In this document: positions 1 to 9,829 of the stretch, piece by piece
Position numbering within the stretch: position 1 is the stretch's first letter
Layout: each line of letters begins with the position of its first letter
Source: Nemertoderma westbladi
Taxonomy: Eukaryota > Xenacoelomorpha > Nemertodermatida > Nemertodermatidae
NCBI GenBank assembly: GCA_032718475.1
Contig: JAUCBJ010007923.1
Coordinates: 1 to 37,003, forward strand
Direction of reading: 5' to 3'
Length of the DNA: 37,003 nucleotides
Notes under the pieces: generated by a model
Databases searched by the model: none
What the model saw: the letters and a program-made list of their open reading frames with translations, nothing else
Told to the model about the DNA's origin: nothing
Translations under genes and position numbers: made by a program

Positions 1-2
1 AT

Positions 3-3000
3 ACGCGACCGTTCAACCAGTTTACATCGCAATCTACGACTTCGAGGAAGACTTGTGAGCCTACCGAACAACGAAAGCGAGACGATGTTCCGAAACGAAC
101 CGTTAGAATTAGTACGACGCAACGGACGCGAGCACGTCGACCACCATATCCAGATGATAGTAGTACTTCGAGCGAATCGGATTACCCGAAACGCGAGGTA
201 TTTAGAACAGGGGCGGCCGATGAATATAAACGCGAGCGTTCAGACAACTCTTTTGCAGACAACCCTCCACAGAATACACCGACACAGAAGGCGTTACCAC
301 CAGCGGGCGCGATCGGTGCGCAACAGTTCGCCGACATTGTCAACAAGTTGGCCCGGATTGAGGAACGTCTGGAGGAAGGTTACACCGACAGTTCGAGAAA
401 TTCCGAATTCGAACACAATAGACACCCGAAGGGACCACAAAGACCGGTACCTTCAAACCCCACAAGCGATCAGGGAAAAGCGCCAAGAAGGGAGAACATC
501 AACCAGACTACCAACCAAGGACGCGAAACTCTGAACGTTGCCGAGGAGATAGCGAAATTCGCAGCCAGACAAGGATTGCCGGTACAACAACCACCGAAGT
601 TTTCCGGTAGCTCAAAACACTGGCATACCTTCATAGACTATATCGAATCCCAGATCGCCGTGTGCGCCTTTACATCACGGGAGAAGTTCAATTACCTGCG
701 CCAAACGTTGTCAGGAGAACCTAAACGTTTGGCGGAGACTTTCGTCGGTGTACCGGACGCTTTCGAACTAGCGTACGATCGTTTGACTTCGATATACGGA
801 GGTACAGTGAGTATGGCCAGGTCAGTAATAGAAGAACTCTGTAAGGGAGGGGCTATCACTAAACCCGTCGACTTACTAAAACTAGCTGACGAGATCAAGA
901 ACGCTATCACTACCTTAAGATCAATTGGACAACTTGATTACGGGAATACCCCTACAGTCCTATTAAAGATAATAGGACGACTCCACCATCGACTTCGTCG
1001 GGAGTGGAGGAAGGTCGAATACCAGCGAGAGGAGCGAGGAGGATTCCTAAAATTAGAAGATGTGTACCTTTTAATATCCAGGGAGGCGGTAGTAGAAACT
1101 CGATCTAACTATACCGACCAGCACATCGTGGCAGAAGGGATCACACTGCCATCCTCCAACCGACAAAAACCCCAGACAACATCCACAAAGACGGCCACTT
1201 ACGCCACACCGACGGAATCACGACAATTCTCCGACGGTAATAGAGTATCTGCGCCCATTGGGACGAAACAGACGAGACAGCAACTCAGCACCGACTTCAA
1301 CGGCTGCCAATACTGCGAACATCTAGGTAAGCGGTATATTGGTCACAAGTTACGAGGTTGTCGACAATTTCGCGAGTTGAACTCGGAAGAACGACGGCTG
1401 CAGATACGGCCACTGGACTCTTGTTGGCGGTGTACGCGACACGGACACGTCCGTAAGGATTGCCCAAATACCGACACTTGTCCATCCTGTGGACGCAACC
1501 ACGACGGTCTGCTCCACACAGACAGCCACACGCCGACGAAACGCTTCGCCAGGGAACACCCGGAAGCAGCAGCGAGATGTGATGCGGCTTACCGAAAACG
1601 AGAATCGAAAACGACTCCAACATTCGTGACCCATATTGAGGATTGCTTCTCAGAACAATCCGGATCGTCGGACGAAGAATCAGAAGACGACGACGAATAT
1701 CCCAATGGAGACGAACAACCGTCGATCGCGCTCCTAACCACTGACCAACTGAAGGGATTCAGTGTAATCCCGATTAAGATCACTGGCACAAAGGGGAGTA
1801 AGAGGATCTACGCGATTCTAGATTCAGCCTCATCTCACAGTTACGTGGATGAAAAGATAGCTGACGTCGTAACGGATCTCAGACAAGGTAAACACGTCAG
1901 TTATACAGTAAGTAGTATGCACGGCCAGCGTGCAATACCAGTGACACGAGTTAAGTTGGACTTAGACTCTCTTCTTCCAAAATCGCAACACAGCGAGAGG
2001 GAGAGATCTTTGTTACCCTTTAGAGATCTAACCTTTGCGGCCACGAAGGACTTTAGTAACCTACTAGGTCCAGTGCCGGAACAATCTCTGGAGGACCGTA
2101 AGTATTTCAGACACCTTGGTGTACCCGAATGTCCTGTCAATTATAGATCGGTAGCAATGCTGATCGGGACGGACCAATTCAACCTACATCAGGTGTGGGA
2201 AACCAGACCATCGGCAGTTGTAGCGGGAAACGCATACGCCTGCAGAACGCCGATAGGGTGGTATACTCGAGCGCCTGTGCGCACACTAGACGTAAGTGAC
2301 GAGGAAGACGATGTACAGAGTACATGTAGTTTATTAACTACAAATTCAATTCATTCCTTTTCACACGACGTGAACCATACTACACTACAGTCGACAAAAC
2401 ATGACAGACGTGTAACTAGTATGATAAGTCACAAGGAGCAGCTAACCCACCAGGTGAGTTTAGAACTTGGGGGGAAGACGAATCAGCTAGAGATTCCATC
2501 GACGACAGATGATAGGCTTGCGAGTCTACCTACCCCAATAACCTCAACAGTGCCCGTCGATATCGACGATGACGCGTTGAAAATTCATCAGTTGGAACAA
2601 GCCGCCTTGGACAAAGAATTAACGGAGAAGACTATCAGGTGGTTAGAACAAGATACAGCTGAACCTGGTAGCTACGAACCTTGTATGTCGGAACAGGAGA
2701 AACAATCCCTAAAGATCATGGAAGATACTATCCGACAGACGGAGGACGGACATTACGAGGTGGGGATGTTATGGCGTAGCCAAAGTCCTAAACTTATAAA
2801 TAACTACCCACTGGCTTTGAGACGTCTACACTCAATACGACAACGTCTATTAAAGGACGAGAAAGCCCATCTGCAGTACAACACTCAGATGGAGACGTAT
2901 TTGACTGAAGGATACGCTATCCGAATGACTAACCCGGAGCGAGTGACCGACCAGACATACTACCTGCCACATCACTATGTGAGACATCCCGACAAACCAG

Positions 3001-6000
3001 ATAAAGTACGCGTAGTCAATGACTGTGCGGCTCTGTTTGAGGGAATGTCCCTCAATAGTGAGTTGATGGATGGACCGAACATGAATAATTATCTTATGGG
3101 GGTGATTATGCGCTTCCGTCAGCGTCAAGTAGCCTTTACTTGCGACGTTGAAGCGATGTTTCACCAAGTAAAAGCGTTAGAGCGAGACAGAGACAGTTTG
3201 CGGTTTCTCTGGTATCCGGAAGGGGACTTAAGTCTACCACCAGCGACTTACCAAATGCAAGTTCGCGTTTTCGGTGCCAGAGACAGCCCAAATTGTACGA
3301 TGTACGCCTTGAAGCAAGCCGCTAGAGATCAGAAACATCTGTATGACCCAGAGATAATTAGAATTGTAGAACGTGACTTTTACGTTGATGACGGATTACA
3401 GAGTTGCGACACAGTAGAACGTGCTACAACAGTAGCACATCAATTACGGGACTGCTTGGCGGGCGGAGGTTTTAACCTCACCAAATTCGCCTCAAACAGT
3501 GCCGAATTAGTTGACTCATTCGGAACTACTGAGCGTGGAGGTGGTGACATAGACCTAGAGTTCGAACCACTACCGACGACTAAGGTGTTGGGGCTCTTTT
3601 GGGACCCAAACACAGACAACTTTCGAGTGAAGGTGAGACTGGACAGTCAAGGAAACACACTGACCAAGAGATCATGCTTGTCAAAATTGAGCCGATTGTT
3701 CGATCCGTTAGGATTCATCAGTCCAGTGATACTGCAAGCCCGCATTTATATGCGCAGTATATGGAAGGATGGACTAACATGGGACGAGCCGATCTCATCA
3801 GACCAAGTGGACTTATGGAAGACCTGGGAGGCGGAATTATCTTCACTAGAGGATTATTTCATACCCAGGGTTTACTTTCCATTACAGAGTACATTTCCTG
3901 ACAACTTGGAACTACACTGTTTTTCTGACGCCAGTGACAACGGTTTTGGTGTGGCAGCGTATTTGCGCAGACAAGTAGAATCGGACGAGTTCGATGTTTC
4001 GCTCATTACTTCTAAGGCTAAGACCATGCCTACTAAGTATATGACGACACCACGAGCCGAGCTACAAGCCGCGACCCTGTCAACCACCATCGTGAACCTC
4101 ATACAGACAGAACTACAATCGAGTTTACAGATATTTTATTGGACTGACGCGACGTTGGTTTTATTTTACATAAACAACGACACACTCGAATTCAAGACAT
4201 TCGTAGCTAACCGTCGCGCGGAAATTCTAGACCGTTCAATAAAGGAGGATTGGCGACATTGTCCCGGACCACAAAACCCAGCTGATATTGCGTCGCGAGG
4301 AATGATGCCTGAGGAATTCTGTAAACCGGAGAACAAAGAGTTTTGGCAACACGGACCCCAGTTCTTGCAGAAATCGACACAAGATTGGCCTCCGTTATAC
4401 GACAACAAGTCCAACACCATTCCTAAGGACGCCGAAATCAAGAAACCAAAAAAGGGGAAGACAAAGAAAAGGACGACAGCGACTAAACTCAAGAAAAAAC
4501 CGAAGGCAAAATGGAAAGATATAACTTCAAAGGTTAAGAGAGGAAGACTTGCGAGCCTTTCTAAACCAGACATATCGCCAGACGGTCAACCAGACACGTT
4601 ACCAGACGGTCAACCAGACATGTTACTAGACAGCCAACCAGACATTTTGCCAGACATATCACAAAATGTTCCACCAGACGCTAGTAACACACTGACATAC
4701 AGTAAAGCCGCAGTTTCCCTATTGGAGCGGCCTTCTATTGACAAACAACCAGATACGTTACCAGACGTATCGCCAGACACATTACTAGACAGTCGACTAG
4801 ACATTAGTAATGTATCGACTAACAATAAAGCCGCAGTTTCCCTATTGGAGCGGCCTTGTATTGACAAACTACCAATTTTGACACACTTGGGCAACCATAA
4901 GCATGGTGAAACCTCATGTATTGCAGATGTGGGTAGTACCTACGCTAATGTAAATACAGGTGTTACTTTGCGCTCAAGAGACATACCGAACTTACAACCT
5001 GTGGTGAGACCTGGGATTAATGTCGGCAGAAAATTAAGTTTACCAAAACCTGCTGACCCCATAGAGTTCAAACCACCATTAACGATCGACTTACAAAGTA
5101 CCGACAATCAAGGTAAGAAGACAAAGAAGGACAAATTACTTGTAGACCCGGACGGATCAACAGTCAACAAGGGAATACTTACCGGCGGACCCGTGGGCCC
5201 TTCTAGTAATTCAAAACCTTCCAAGTTCTCCATTGACTTACCTGATGACATCACAAATACTTACGTCGACCGTATCGTAAACTTAACAGATTCTTGGTCA
5301 AACGCTTGCCGAAAACTAGCGTGGATTGTACGTTTTGTACAATACGTTAAAAGCAAACGTGACTTTACACGTCGACTTACATTGGCTGAGATTGACAGGT
5401 GTGAGATTAAATTAATTCGCCATTACCAACTGCGATATTTCGCGCGCGAATTCACATCTATAAATCAAGGTCAACCAATCAAGTCGTCACCAATACTGAG
5501 TTGGAGTCCGATTATTTATAATGGCTTAATTTGTCATAAATCTCGGCTTCAAAACATTGACTTTAACACAAACTTTAGGTACCCAATAATAATACCGCAA
5601 CATCACGAACTACAACGTGCAATGATACTGGACGCACATTTACATCTGAAACACGCTGGAAGACACCACTGTCTTTCCTACCTACGTACTAGATTTGTAT
5701 TAATTAGACCCAGTAAAGCATTAAGTTCAGTGACACGTACGTGTATTATTTGTAAAAAGGTACATTCTAGAATAGGTACCCAAGAAATGAGTGAACTACC
5801 ACAAGCACGACTTCAAGCATTCAGACCACCTTTTACAGAGACTGGAATTGATTGCTTTGGTCCCATACATACGAAACGTGGACGTATACTAGTAAAACGC
5901 TGGGGACTGATTTTCACATGTATGTCCAGTAGGGCAGTTCATATTGAACGTGTGATGGATCTTTCCACCAACGCGTTTATACTAGCACTGCGGCGATTTA

Positions 6001-6773
6001 TCGCTAGACGCGGACTAGTAAAATGCTTGTACTCAGACCAAGGGACAAACTTCGTTGGTGCTCGGAATGAGATTGCTAGAGCCTTTAAGAAATTAGATCA
6101 TGATCAAATCTCAAACGAACTGCAACCTCACAAGATTGTTTGGAAGTTCAATCCTCCAGATAGTCCTTGGAGAGGCGGAGTCTGGGAGAGACTGATTAGA
6201 TCTATAAAGACAGCAATGGCAAAGGTCATTCCAGTAAACCACATATTAACAGACGACCAACTGACAACATTGTTTGTTGAAATCGAGGCAATACTAAATA
6301 CTAGACCAATAGTATTAGTACCCGATGACAAACAATCCCAGTTTGCTTTAACACCGGCACACCTGCTTATGCAGGCACCGACGACATTAACGCCGATTTC
6401 TATTCCAATAGAAAGCGACAGTTACAGTAGAAAAGCGTGGAAAATCACGCAACTACTAGCTAACAAATTCTGGGAAATATGGCAAAACCATTATTTGCCC
6501 TCTATTTCTGCCAGAACAAACTGGTACAATAACACCCGCGCATTAAAGCCGGGAGATCACGTGCTGTTGGCAGAAGTGAATCTAAAAAGACGCTTCTGGA
6601 TAACAGGTGTCATTTTAGCCACACATCCATCTATGGATGGAGTGACAAGAACTGTGACGGTACGGACAATTGACGGTCGTACAGTAGACAGACCGACTCA
6701 ACGTCTCGTACTTCTTGAAGAGACTCGTAACGAGTCTGGAGACTACAAATCTCCACCTAATACTAGTAAATAA
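3..6773 (+). CDS. gag-pol: BEL/Pao gag-pol polyprotein, 5' partial
   Basis: A single frame of 2256 codons, open from base 3 with no start codon needed, so it continues left of the window; the taa stop ends at 6773. Domains in order: DUF1759-like gag (about 590-1000); zinc knuckle CX2CX3GHX4C at 1422-1463 and a second C/H cluster behind it; aspartic protease of the DUF1758 type with a DSA active site at 1821-1829; pre-RT Pao region (about 2600-2900); reverse transcriptase with YVDD at 3381-3392; RNase H beginning around the CFSDAS motif at 3918; H2C2 zinc site at about 5634-5753; integrase core with D at 5850, D at 6036 and E at 6186; DUF5641-type C-terminal domain at about 6430-6730. These would process the polyprotein, reverse-transcribe element RNA and integrate the copy. 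Unusual: a roughly 270-codon low-complexity Lys-rich and Pro-Asp-repeat linker sits between RNase H and integrase. Family assignment is very secure; activity is inferred. Confidence 0.95.
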   Translation, partial: TRPFNQFTSQSTTSRKTCEPTEQRKRDDVPKRTVRISTTQRTRARRPPYPDDSSTSSESDYPKREVFRTGAADEYKRERSDNSFADNPPQNTPTQKALPPAGAIGAQQFADIVNKLARIEERLEEGYTDSSRNSEFEHNRHPKGPQRPVPSNPTSDQGKAPRRENINQTTNQGRETLNVAEEIAKFAARQGLPVQQPPKFSGSSKHWHTFIDYIESQIAVCAFTSREKFNYLRQTLSGEPKRLAETFVGVPDAFELAYDRLTSIYGGTVSMARSVIEELCKGGAITKPVDLLKLADEIKNAITTLRSIGQLDYGNTPTVLLKIIGRLHHRLRREWRKVEYQREERGGFLKLEDVYLLISREAVVETRSNYTDQHIVAEGITLPSSNRQKPQTTSTKTATYATPTESRQFSDGNRVSAPIGTKQTRQQLSTDFNGCQYCEHLGKRYIGHKLRGCRQFRELNSEERRLQIRPLDSCWRCTRHGHVRKDCPNTDTCPSCGRNHDGLLHTDSHTPTKRFAREHPEAAARCDAAYRKRESKTTPTFVTHIEDCFSEQSGSSDEESEDDDEYPNGDEQPSIALLTTDQLKGFSVIPIKITGTKGSKRIYAILDSASSHSYVDEKIADVVTDLRQGKHVSYTVSSMHGQRAIPVTRVKLDLDSLLPKSQHSERERSLLPFRDLTFAATKDFSNLLGPVPEQSLEDRKYFRHLGVPECPVNYRSVAMLIGTDQFNLHQVWETRPSAVVAGNAYACRTPIGWYTRAPVRTLDVSDEEDDVQSTCSLLTTNSIHSFSHDVNHTTLQSTKHDRRVTSMISHKEQLTHQVSLELGGKTNQLEIPSTTDDRLASLPTPITSTVPVDIDDDALKIHQLEQAALDKELTEKTIRWLEQDTAEPGSYEPCMSEQEKQSLKIMEDTIRQTEDGHYEVGMLWRSQSPKLINNYPLALRRLHSIRQRLLKDEKAHLQYNTQMETYLTEGYAIRMTNPERVTDQTYYLPHHYVRHPDKPDKVRVVNDCAALFEGMSLNSELMDGPNMNNYLMGVIMRFRQRQVAFTCDVEAMFHQVKALERDRDSLRFLWYPEGDLSLPPATYQMQVRVFGARDSPNCTMYALKQAARDQKHLYDPEIIRIVERDFYVDDGLQSCDTVERATTVAHQLRDCLAGGGFNLTKFASNSAELVDSFGTTERGGGDIDLEFEPLPTTKVLGLFWDPNTDNFRVKVRLDSQGNTLTKRSCLSKLSRLFDPLGFISPVILQARIYMRSIWKDGLTWDEPISSDQVDLWKTWEAELSSLEDYFIPRVYFPLQSTFPDNLELHCFSDASDNGFGVAAYLRRQVESDEFDVSLITSKAKTMPTKYMTTPRAELQAATLSTTIVNLIQTELQSSLQIFYWTDATLVLFYINNDTLEFKTFVANRRAEILDRSIKEDWRHCPGPQNPADIASRGMMPEEFCKPENKEFWQHGPQFLQKSTQDWPPLYDNKSNTIPKDAEIKKPKKGKTKKRTTATKLKKKPKAKWKDITSKVKRGRLASLSKPDISPDGQPDTLPDGQPDMLLDSQPDILPDISQNVPPDASNTLTYSKAAVSLLERPSIDKQPDTLPDVSPDTLLDSRLDISNVSTNNKAAVSLLERPCIDKLPILTHLGNHKHGETSCIADVGSTYANVNTGVTLRSRDIPNLQPVVRPGINVGRKLSLPKPADPIEFKPPLTIDLQSTDNQGKKTKKDKLLVDPDGSTVNKGILTGGPVGPSSNSKPSKFSIDLPDDITNTYVDRIVNLTDSWSNACRKLAWIVRFVQYVKSKRDFTRRLTLAEIDRCEIKLIRHYQLRYFAREFTSINQGQPIKSSPILSWSPIIYNGLICHKSRLQNIDFNTNFRYPIIIPQHHELQRAMILDAHLHLKHAGRHHCLSYLRTRFVLIRPSKALSSVTRTCIICKKVHSRIGTQEMSELPQARLQAFRPPFTETGIDCFGPIHTKRGRILVKRWGLIFTCMSSRAVHIERVMDLSTNAFILALRRFIARRGLVKCLYSDQGTNFVGARNEIARAFKKLDHDQISNELQPHKIVWKFNPPDSPWRGGVWERLIRSIKTAMAKVIPVNHILTDDQLTTLFVEIEAILNTRPIVLVPDDKQSQFALTPAHLLMQAPTTLTPISIPIESDSYSRKAWKITQLLANKFWEIWQNHYLPSISARTNWYNNTRALKPGDHVLLAEVNLKRRFWITGVILATHPSMDGVTRTVTVRTIDGRTVDRPTQRLVLLEETRNESGDYKSPPNTSK
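4536..4562 (+). repeat. Recurrent purine-rich motif, copy inside gag-pol
   Basis: Contains GGAAGACTTGCGAGCCTTTC preceded by an AGAGA purine run. The 27 bases here are identical to 7053-7079. In this copy the motif is coding. Its purine-rich first half resembles a central polypurine tract. Confidence 0.75.
4574..4869 (+). repeat. Internal repeats in the RNase H-integrase linker
   Basis: Short Pro-Asp units (PDGQPD, PDTLPD, LLDSQPD) repeat in frame from about 4574. A larger duplication with a 124-bp period places an almost identical block encoding KAAVSLLERP at 4703-4745 and again at 4827-4869. The repeats keep the frame open, so they expanded under reading-frame constraint or very recently. 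Confidence 0.85.
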
Positions 6774-7213
6774 TTAGGAGTTTACAAATAGATTTCCACG
6801 TACCTGTACACCGTAGTAAGGACAGAGGTAGAATTCCATTGTCTTTATATGTGAACATTGAGGGTAGTACCCTTATGTGTCACATAGGAGCGGGATTTGG
6901 AGGTATAAGAAATGGAATTCTACTTGGAACTCACAATATTGAGACATTTTCGAAATTTTAGACAATCCATTTGGATTTGAAAAATTTTTTAAAATTTTCT
7001 CCAGTGAATAGATTTCAGGGTACAGTCGGGTGGAACTCAAAATTAGAGAAACAAGAGAGGAAGACTTGCGAGCCTTTCTTAAAATTTTAATTAAATTTTA
7101 CACGGTCTTGTTTCAATAAGTTACGTCAATAAATAGACTCCCCTATATTTATTACTAATTCTTGACTGCTTATTTTCTGATAATAGTTTGGGATCAAAAG
7201 GTGAGTATTTTAG
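6774..7213 (+). other. Noncoding spacer after BEL gag-pol
   Basis: AT-rich with no gene. It holds a polypurine run (about 7040-7064) that merges into a second copy of the recurrent motif at 7053-7081. A 5' splice-donor-like GTGAGT lies at 7201, and acceptor-like TTTAG sequences follow at about 7226-7230 and 7261-7265. Confidence 0.5.
7053..7081 (+). repeat. Recurrent purine-rich motif, copy 3' of gag-pol
   Basis: Same 27 bases as 4536-4562, placed 280 bp after the gag-pol stop at the end of a purine run. It could be the 3' polypurine tract region of the BEL element. Confidence 0.75.
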
Positions 7214-7459
7214 ACTCACAGCCAGTTTAGCCCAAATTCGTTTTTATTTTGGCAAAAAATTTTAGATAAGAAGCAGCGTGTCATTAAAGAAACTACTACG
7301 ATCGCCGACGATCCTTTAGAGGAACTTCTTGAGATAGAAAGGAACCTCCCGAAGAAATCTCAGACGGAGATTCGACAACTTGAAGCAACAGATGCTATAG
7401 TTTGTATACAACCTTCAGAAACCTACCAACCCATAGACCCAGATGATTACGATTATAGT

Positions 7460-8659
7460 ATGGGAGGAAGCGCTCGACCGATTGGAGATCTTATATACGA
7501 ACGAGTGTGGTACCCTGCTAATACGATGTGTAGTAAATGTGGCGTCGCTGGACATCATATGGCAAAGTGCAGTGGAAAGCACATTACTACGACTCAGCTA
7601 ATCTGTGGATGGTGTGGGGATCAAGGGTCTCATACCTTTTATACTTGCTGGAGATTTATGGCTCAATGTACTTACTGCAATATAAAGGGACATCGAGCAT
7701 CTGAATGCCAACTGAGAGACATACCTTATGAACACGAATCTGTAAAACTTGTGAGGAAGTTATTTGATGAGTGGGAAGATTTAGCCGACGAACATGTATC
7801 GGCACAGAGAAGACGGTTTCCGATGAGAGCGCATCTCGGATTTTGGGCGGTAAATCCCCAGACGATGATGTCGGAAGGATACATCTCCGCTATGCCTCAA
7901 TATGACGAACTTATCGAGGTTGTCGATATTTTGCCCCACGACAGCGGATTTCGAGTGGTGCGCGAATATCTGTTACAGATTCACCCGGATAACAAAAACA
8001 CGTGGAATTTTCAGAAAGTCGTAAATCGTATCACGTATGGTGAATTTGATCGTTTCCGAACCGAAAAGCGGAATAAAGGAGCTTGGTTAACCGTCGCATG
8101 GGCGTACCCAGCCGCGTTTTACCATAAACGTATACGAGCGAGCGTATTCGAGGAAGAGGAGGTCCTAGAGGCGACGAATATACCAGCCACTCCGGTTGCG
8201 CCGTCTGCACGTCACCCTCGGGAGGACGGGCAGGGTAGGATCATACGGGTCCAGAAGGTGGGCCAACAATTGAAGAAAATTATTAATGTAGAAGAACGCA
8301 AGGGAGTTGAGCCGACTATTCGAGTTACTCGGGATACGGTATCACTTCCAAGAGAACCGGTAGGAGGATCGGGACACACACCAGCTGTTCAACAGGGGGC
8401 GCAAGCTACTCTTGGGTCTGCGTCGTCCGCCTTTCGCGAGTTCCCAGACGTTCTACCAACTGTAGCAACAACTGATCGGTCACGAGGAATTGGTCGAGGT
8501 TTTGGGATGCCAAATAGACGAATTTGTGAGGAAATAGTCGCACCGTCTCTCAACGTCCCAAGTAAACCAGTGACTCGCCCCATTAGTCCCATATCGCGAG
8601 CAAAGTCACCTGTGCGCAGTTTTCGAGGACGCGGCAGGGCTCGATCTACTAAGCGATAA
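7460..8659 (+). CDS. Triple zinc-knuckle (CCHC) gag-like protein of unknown function
   Basis: A 399-codon ORF from its first ATG. The same frame is open back to 7214 and the extra codons look protein-like (acidic, ending PIDPDDYDYS), yet contain no ATG, so the true N-terminus may come from an upstream exon spliced to an acceptor near 7230 or 7265. Near the N-terminus are three tandem Cys/His clusters: CX2CX4HX4C (about 7529), a CX2CX5HX4C variant, and CX2CX4HX4C. This is a retroviral-type nucleic-acid-binding array. A WxxxAxxHxxxxRR-like helical segment follows, and the C-terminal third is basic, Arg/Ser/Pro-rich and probably disordered. It lies on the same strand as the BEL frame and is bracketed by copies of the motif found inside that frame (7053 and 8680), so it may belong to the element. 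It could equally be a gag of a neighbouring element or a captured gene. I do not recognise the family beyond the knuckles. Confidence 0.6.
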   Translation: MGGSARPIGDLIYERVWYPANTMCSKCGVAGHHMAKCSGKHITTTQLICGWCGDQGSHTFYTCWRFMAQCTYCNIKGHRASECQLRDIPYEHESVKLVRKLFDEWEDLADEHVSAQRRRFPMRAHLGFWAVNPQTMMSEGYISAMPQYDELIEVVDILPHDSGFRVVREYLLQIHPDNKNTWNFQKVVNRITYGEFDRFRTEKRNKGAWLTVAWAYPAAFYHKRIRASVFEEEEVLEATNIPATPVAPSARHPREDGQGRIIRVQKVGQQLKKIINVEERKGVEPTIRVTRDTVSLPREPVGGSGHTPAVQQGAQATLGSASSAFREFPDVLPTVATTDRSRGIGRGFGMPNRRICEEIVAPSLNVPSKPVTRPISPISRAKSPVRSFRGRGRARSTKR

Positions 8660-8679
8660 AAGGGAGGGCAAGGGTGGAC

Positions 8680-8702
8680 GGAAGACTCGTGGGCCTTTCT
8701 TA
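8680..8702 (+). repeat. Recurrent motif, diverged copy after the zinc-knuckle ORF
   Basis: GGAAGACTCGTGGGCCTTTC, two substitutions from the other copies, begins 21 bp after the stop of the zinc-knuckle ORF. A further exact copy is at 9218-9240, and a partial one is at 46-62 inside the gag-pol frame. Confidence 0.65.
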
Positions 8703-9340
8703 TGATTTGTGATTTATTTTGAATTATATGTTTTATATTTAGAAAATTTAGTAAAACTTATATTTTATATTTGTGCTTATTCCAAACTTATGCAATTTGT
8801 ATTGTTCCGAATTTATGAAATTTAGAAAGTTTATATTTAGAAGGAACTTATATTTGAAAGATTTATGTTTCATATTTGAGATGCAAAGGTTTATATTATT
8901 CTAAACTTATGCAGTTTATATTTATATTTAAGTAAAGACTTATATTTAGTAAGAATTTATATTTTATATTTGTAATTATTCCGAACTTATACAATTTATA
9001 TTATTCCAAACTTATGCAATTTGTATTGTTCCGAATATTATGCAATTTATATTTTATAAGTAGTATTTGTACCTAAAGAAAAAGTTTTATAGACAGAAAA
9101 TTTGTGCTCAGAAAGACTCATATTTGTAATTATTCCAAACTTATGCAATCTATATTTAGGTACGAAAGTATTTGTAATTACTTGAATTTATGCAATATTT
9201 GGGATGCAATAGTAGATGGAAGACTTGCGAGCCTTTCTTATTGTTTTCATTTATTTGTATTTGTAATTGTTTGAATTTATGCAATATTGAGATGCAATAG
9301 ATCTATATTGGTGAATTTAATTTAGATTTATATTGTACTT
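8703..9340 (+). repeat. AT-rich degenerate repeat block
   Basis: No gene. Imperfect copies of a unit containing ACTTATGCAATTTATATT and TTTGTAATTATTCC recur irregularly at about 8770, 8900, 8990, 9010, 9130 and 9190. An exact copy of the recurrent motif is embedded at 9218-9240. From 9340 to 9650 I see only AT-rich unique sequence. Confidence 0.6.
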
Positions 9341-9656
9341 ACTTAGTAAAGCCTTAAATACGTAAAGTTTGAATTTGTAATTATTTTGTATCGAATCATT
9401 ACGTAAAAAGGAAGTATTGTTTGAAATTTAATTGTAAATATGTAAGTACGCCCTAAGTATTCTATAGTTTGATTGATTATTGGTGAAAACCGTATATTTT
9501 ATGCACGATAATATCCTGTTTTCATGGAGCGGTATAGAATTATATTCCCTAAATGCCGTGGATTTTCAAAATTTTATTTTATTCGAATTAACTTTGTAAA
9601 GATTGCTTTGAGTTCTCATTAGTATTGGTTCTATCTATTATGCATCTATCGGTCAA

Positions 9657-9734
9657 GTGGTTCAGTAGCTCAGTTGGTAGAGCGTTGGAAATTATATGTG
9701 TAGTAGGTATCGAGTTCGAATCCTAGTAAGTGCG
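9657..9734 (+). tRNA. Degenerate tRNA-like sequence (pseudogene or SINE head)
   Basis: An A-box-like TAGCTCAGTTGGTAGAGCG and a B-box-like GAGTTCGAATCC are correctly spaced for an internal RNA polymerase III promoter. The D-arm fits, but the T-stem is mispaired and I cannot close a convincing acceptor stem, so this is probably a tRNA pseudogene or the 5' end of a tRNA-derived SINE rather than a working tRNA gene. Confidence 0.5.
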
Positions 9735-9829
9735 AATTATTTTTTGTGCAGAATTTCAACTCATTTAAATTAACCGCTACAAATTAATTGCATTTGTCTG
9801 TACCAATAAGGCTGTAGTTATTTGATTGT

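Larger units (their letters stand above)
1..6773 (+). mobile_element. BEL/Pao LTR retrotransposon, internal region (5' end outside window)
   Basis: One continuous coding frame holds every domain of a BEL/Pao element in the usual order. The 5' LTR, primer-binding site and gag start lie left of the window. I could not place a 3' LTR. A polypurine tract around 7040-7064 is a candidate 3' PPT, but what follows does not look like a clean TG...CA LTR. The frame is intact, which suggests a young or recently active copy. Confidence 0.9.

Noticed and set aside
55-534. 159-codon ORF overlapping the BEL frame
   Set aside because: Out of register with the intact gag-pol frame; composition and overlap mark it as a shadow.
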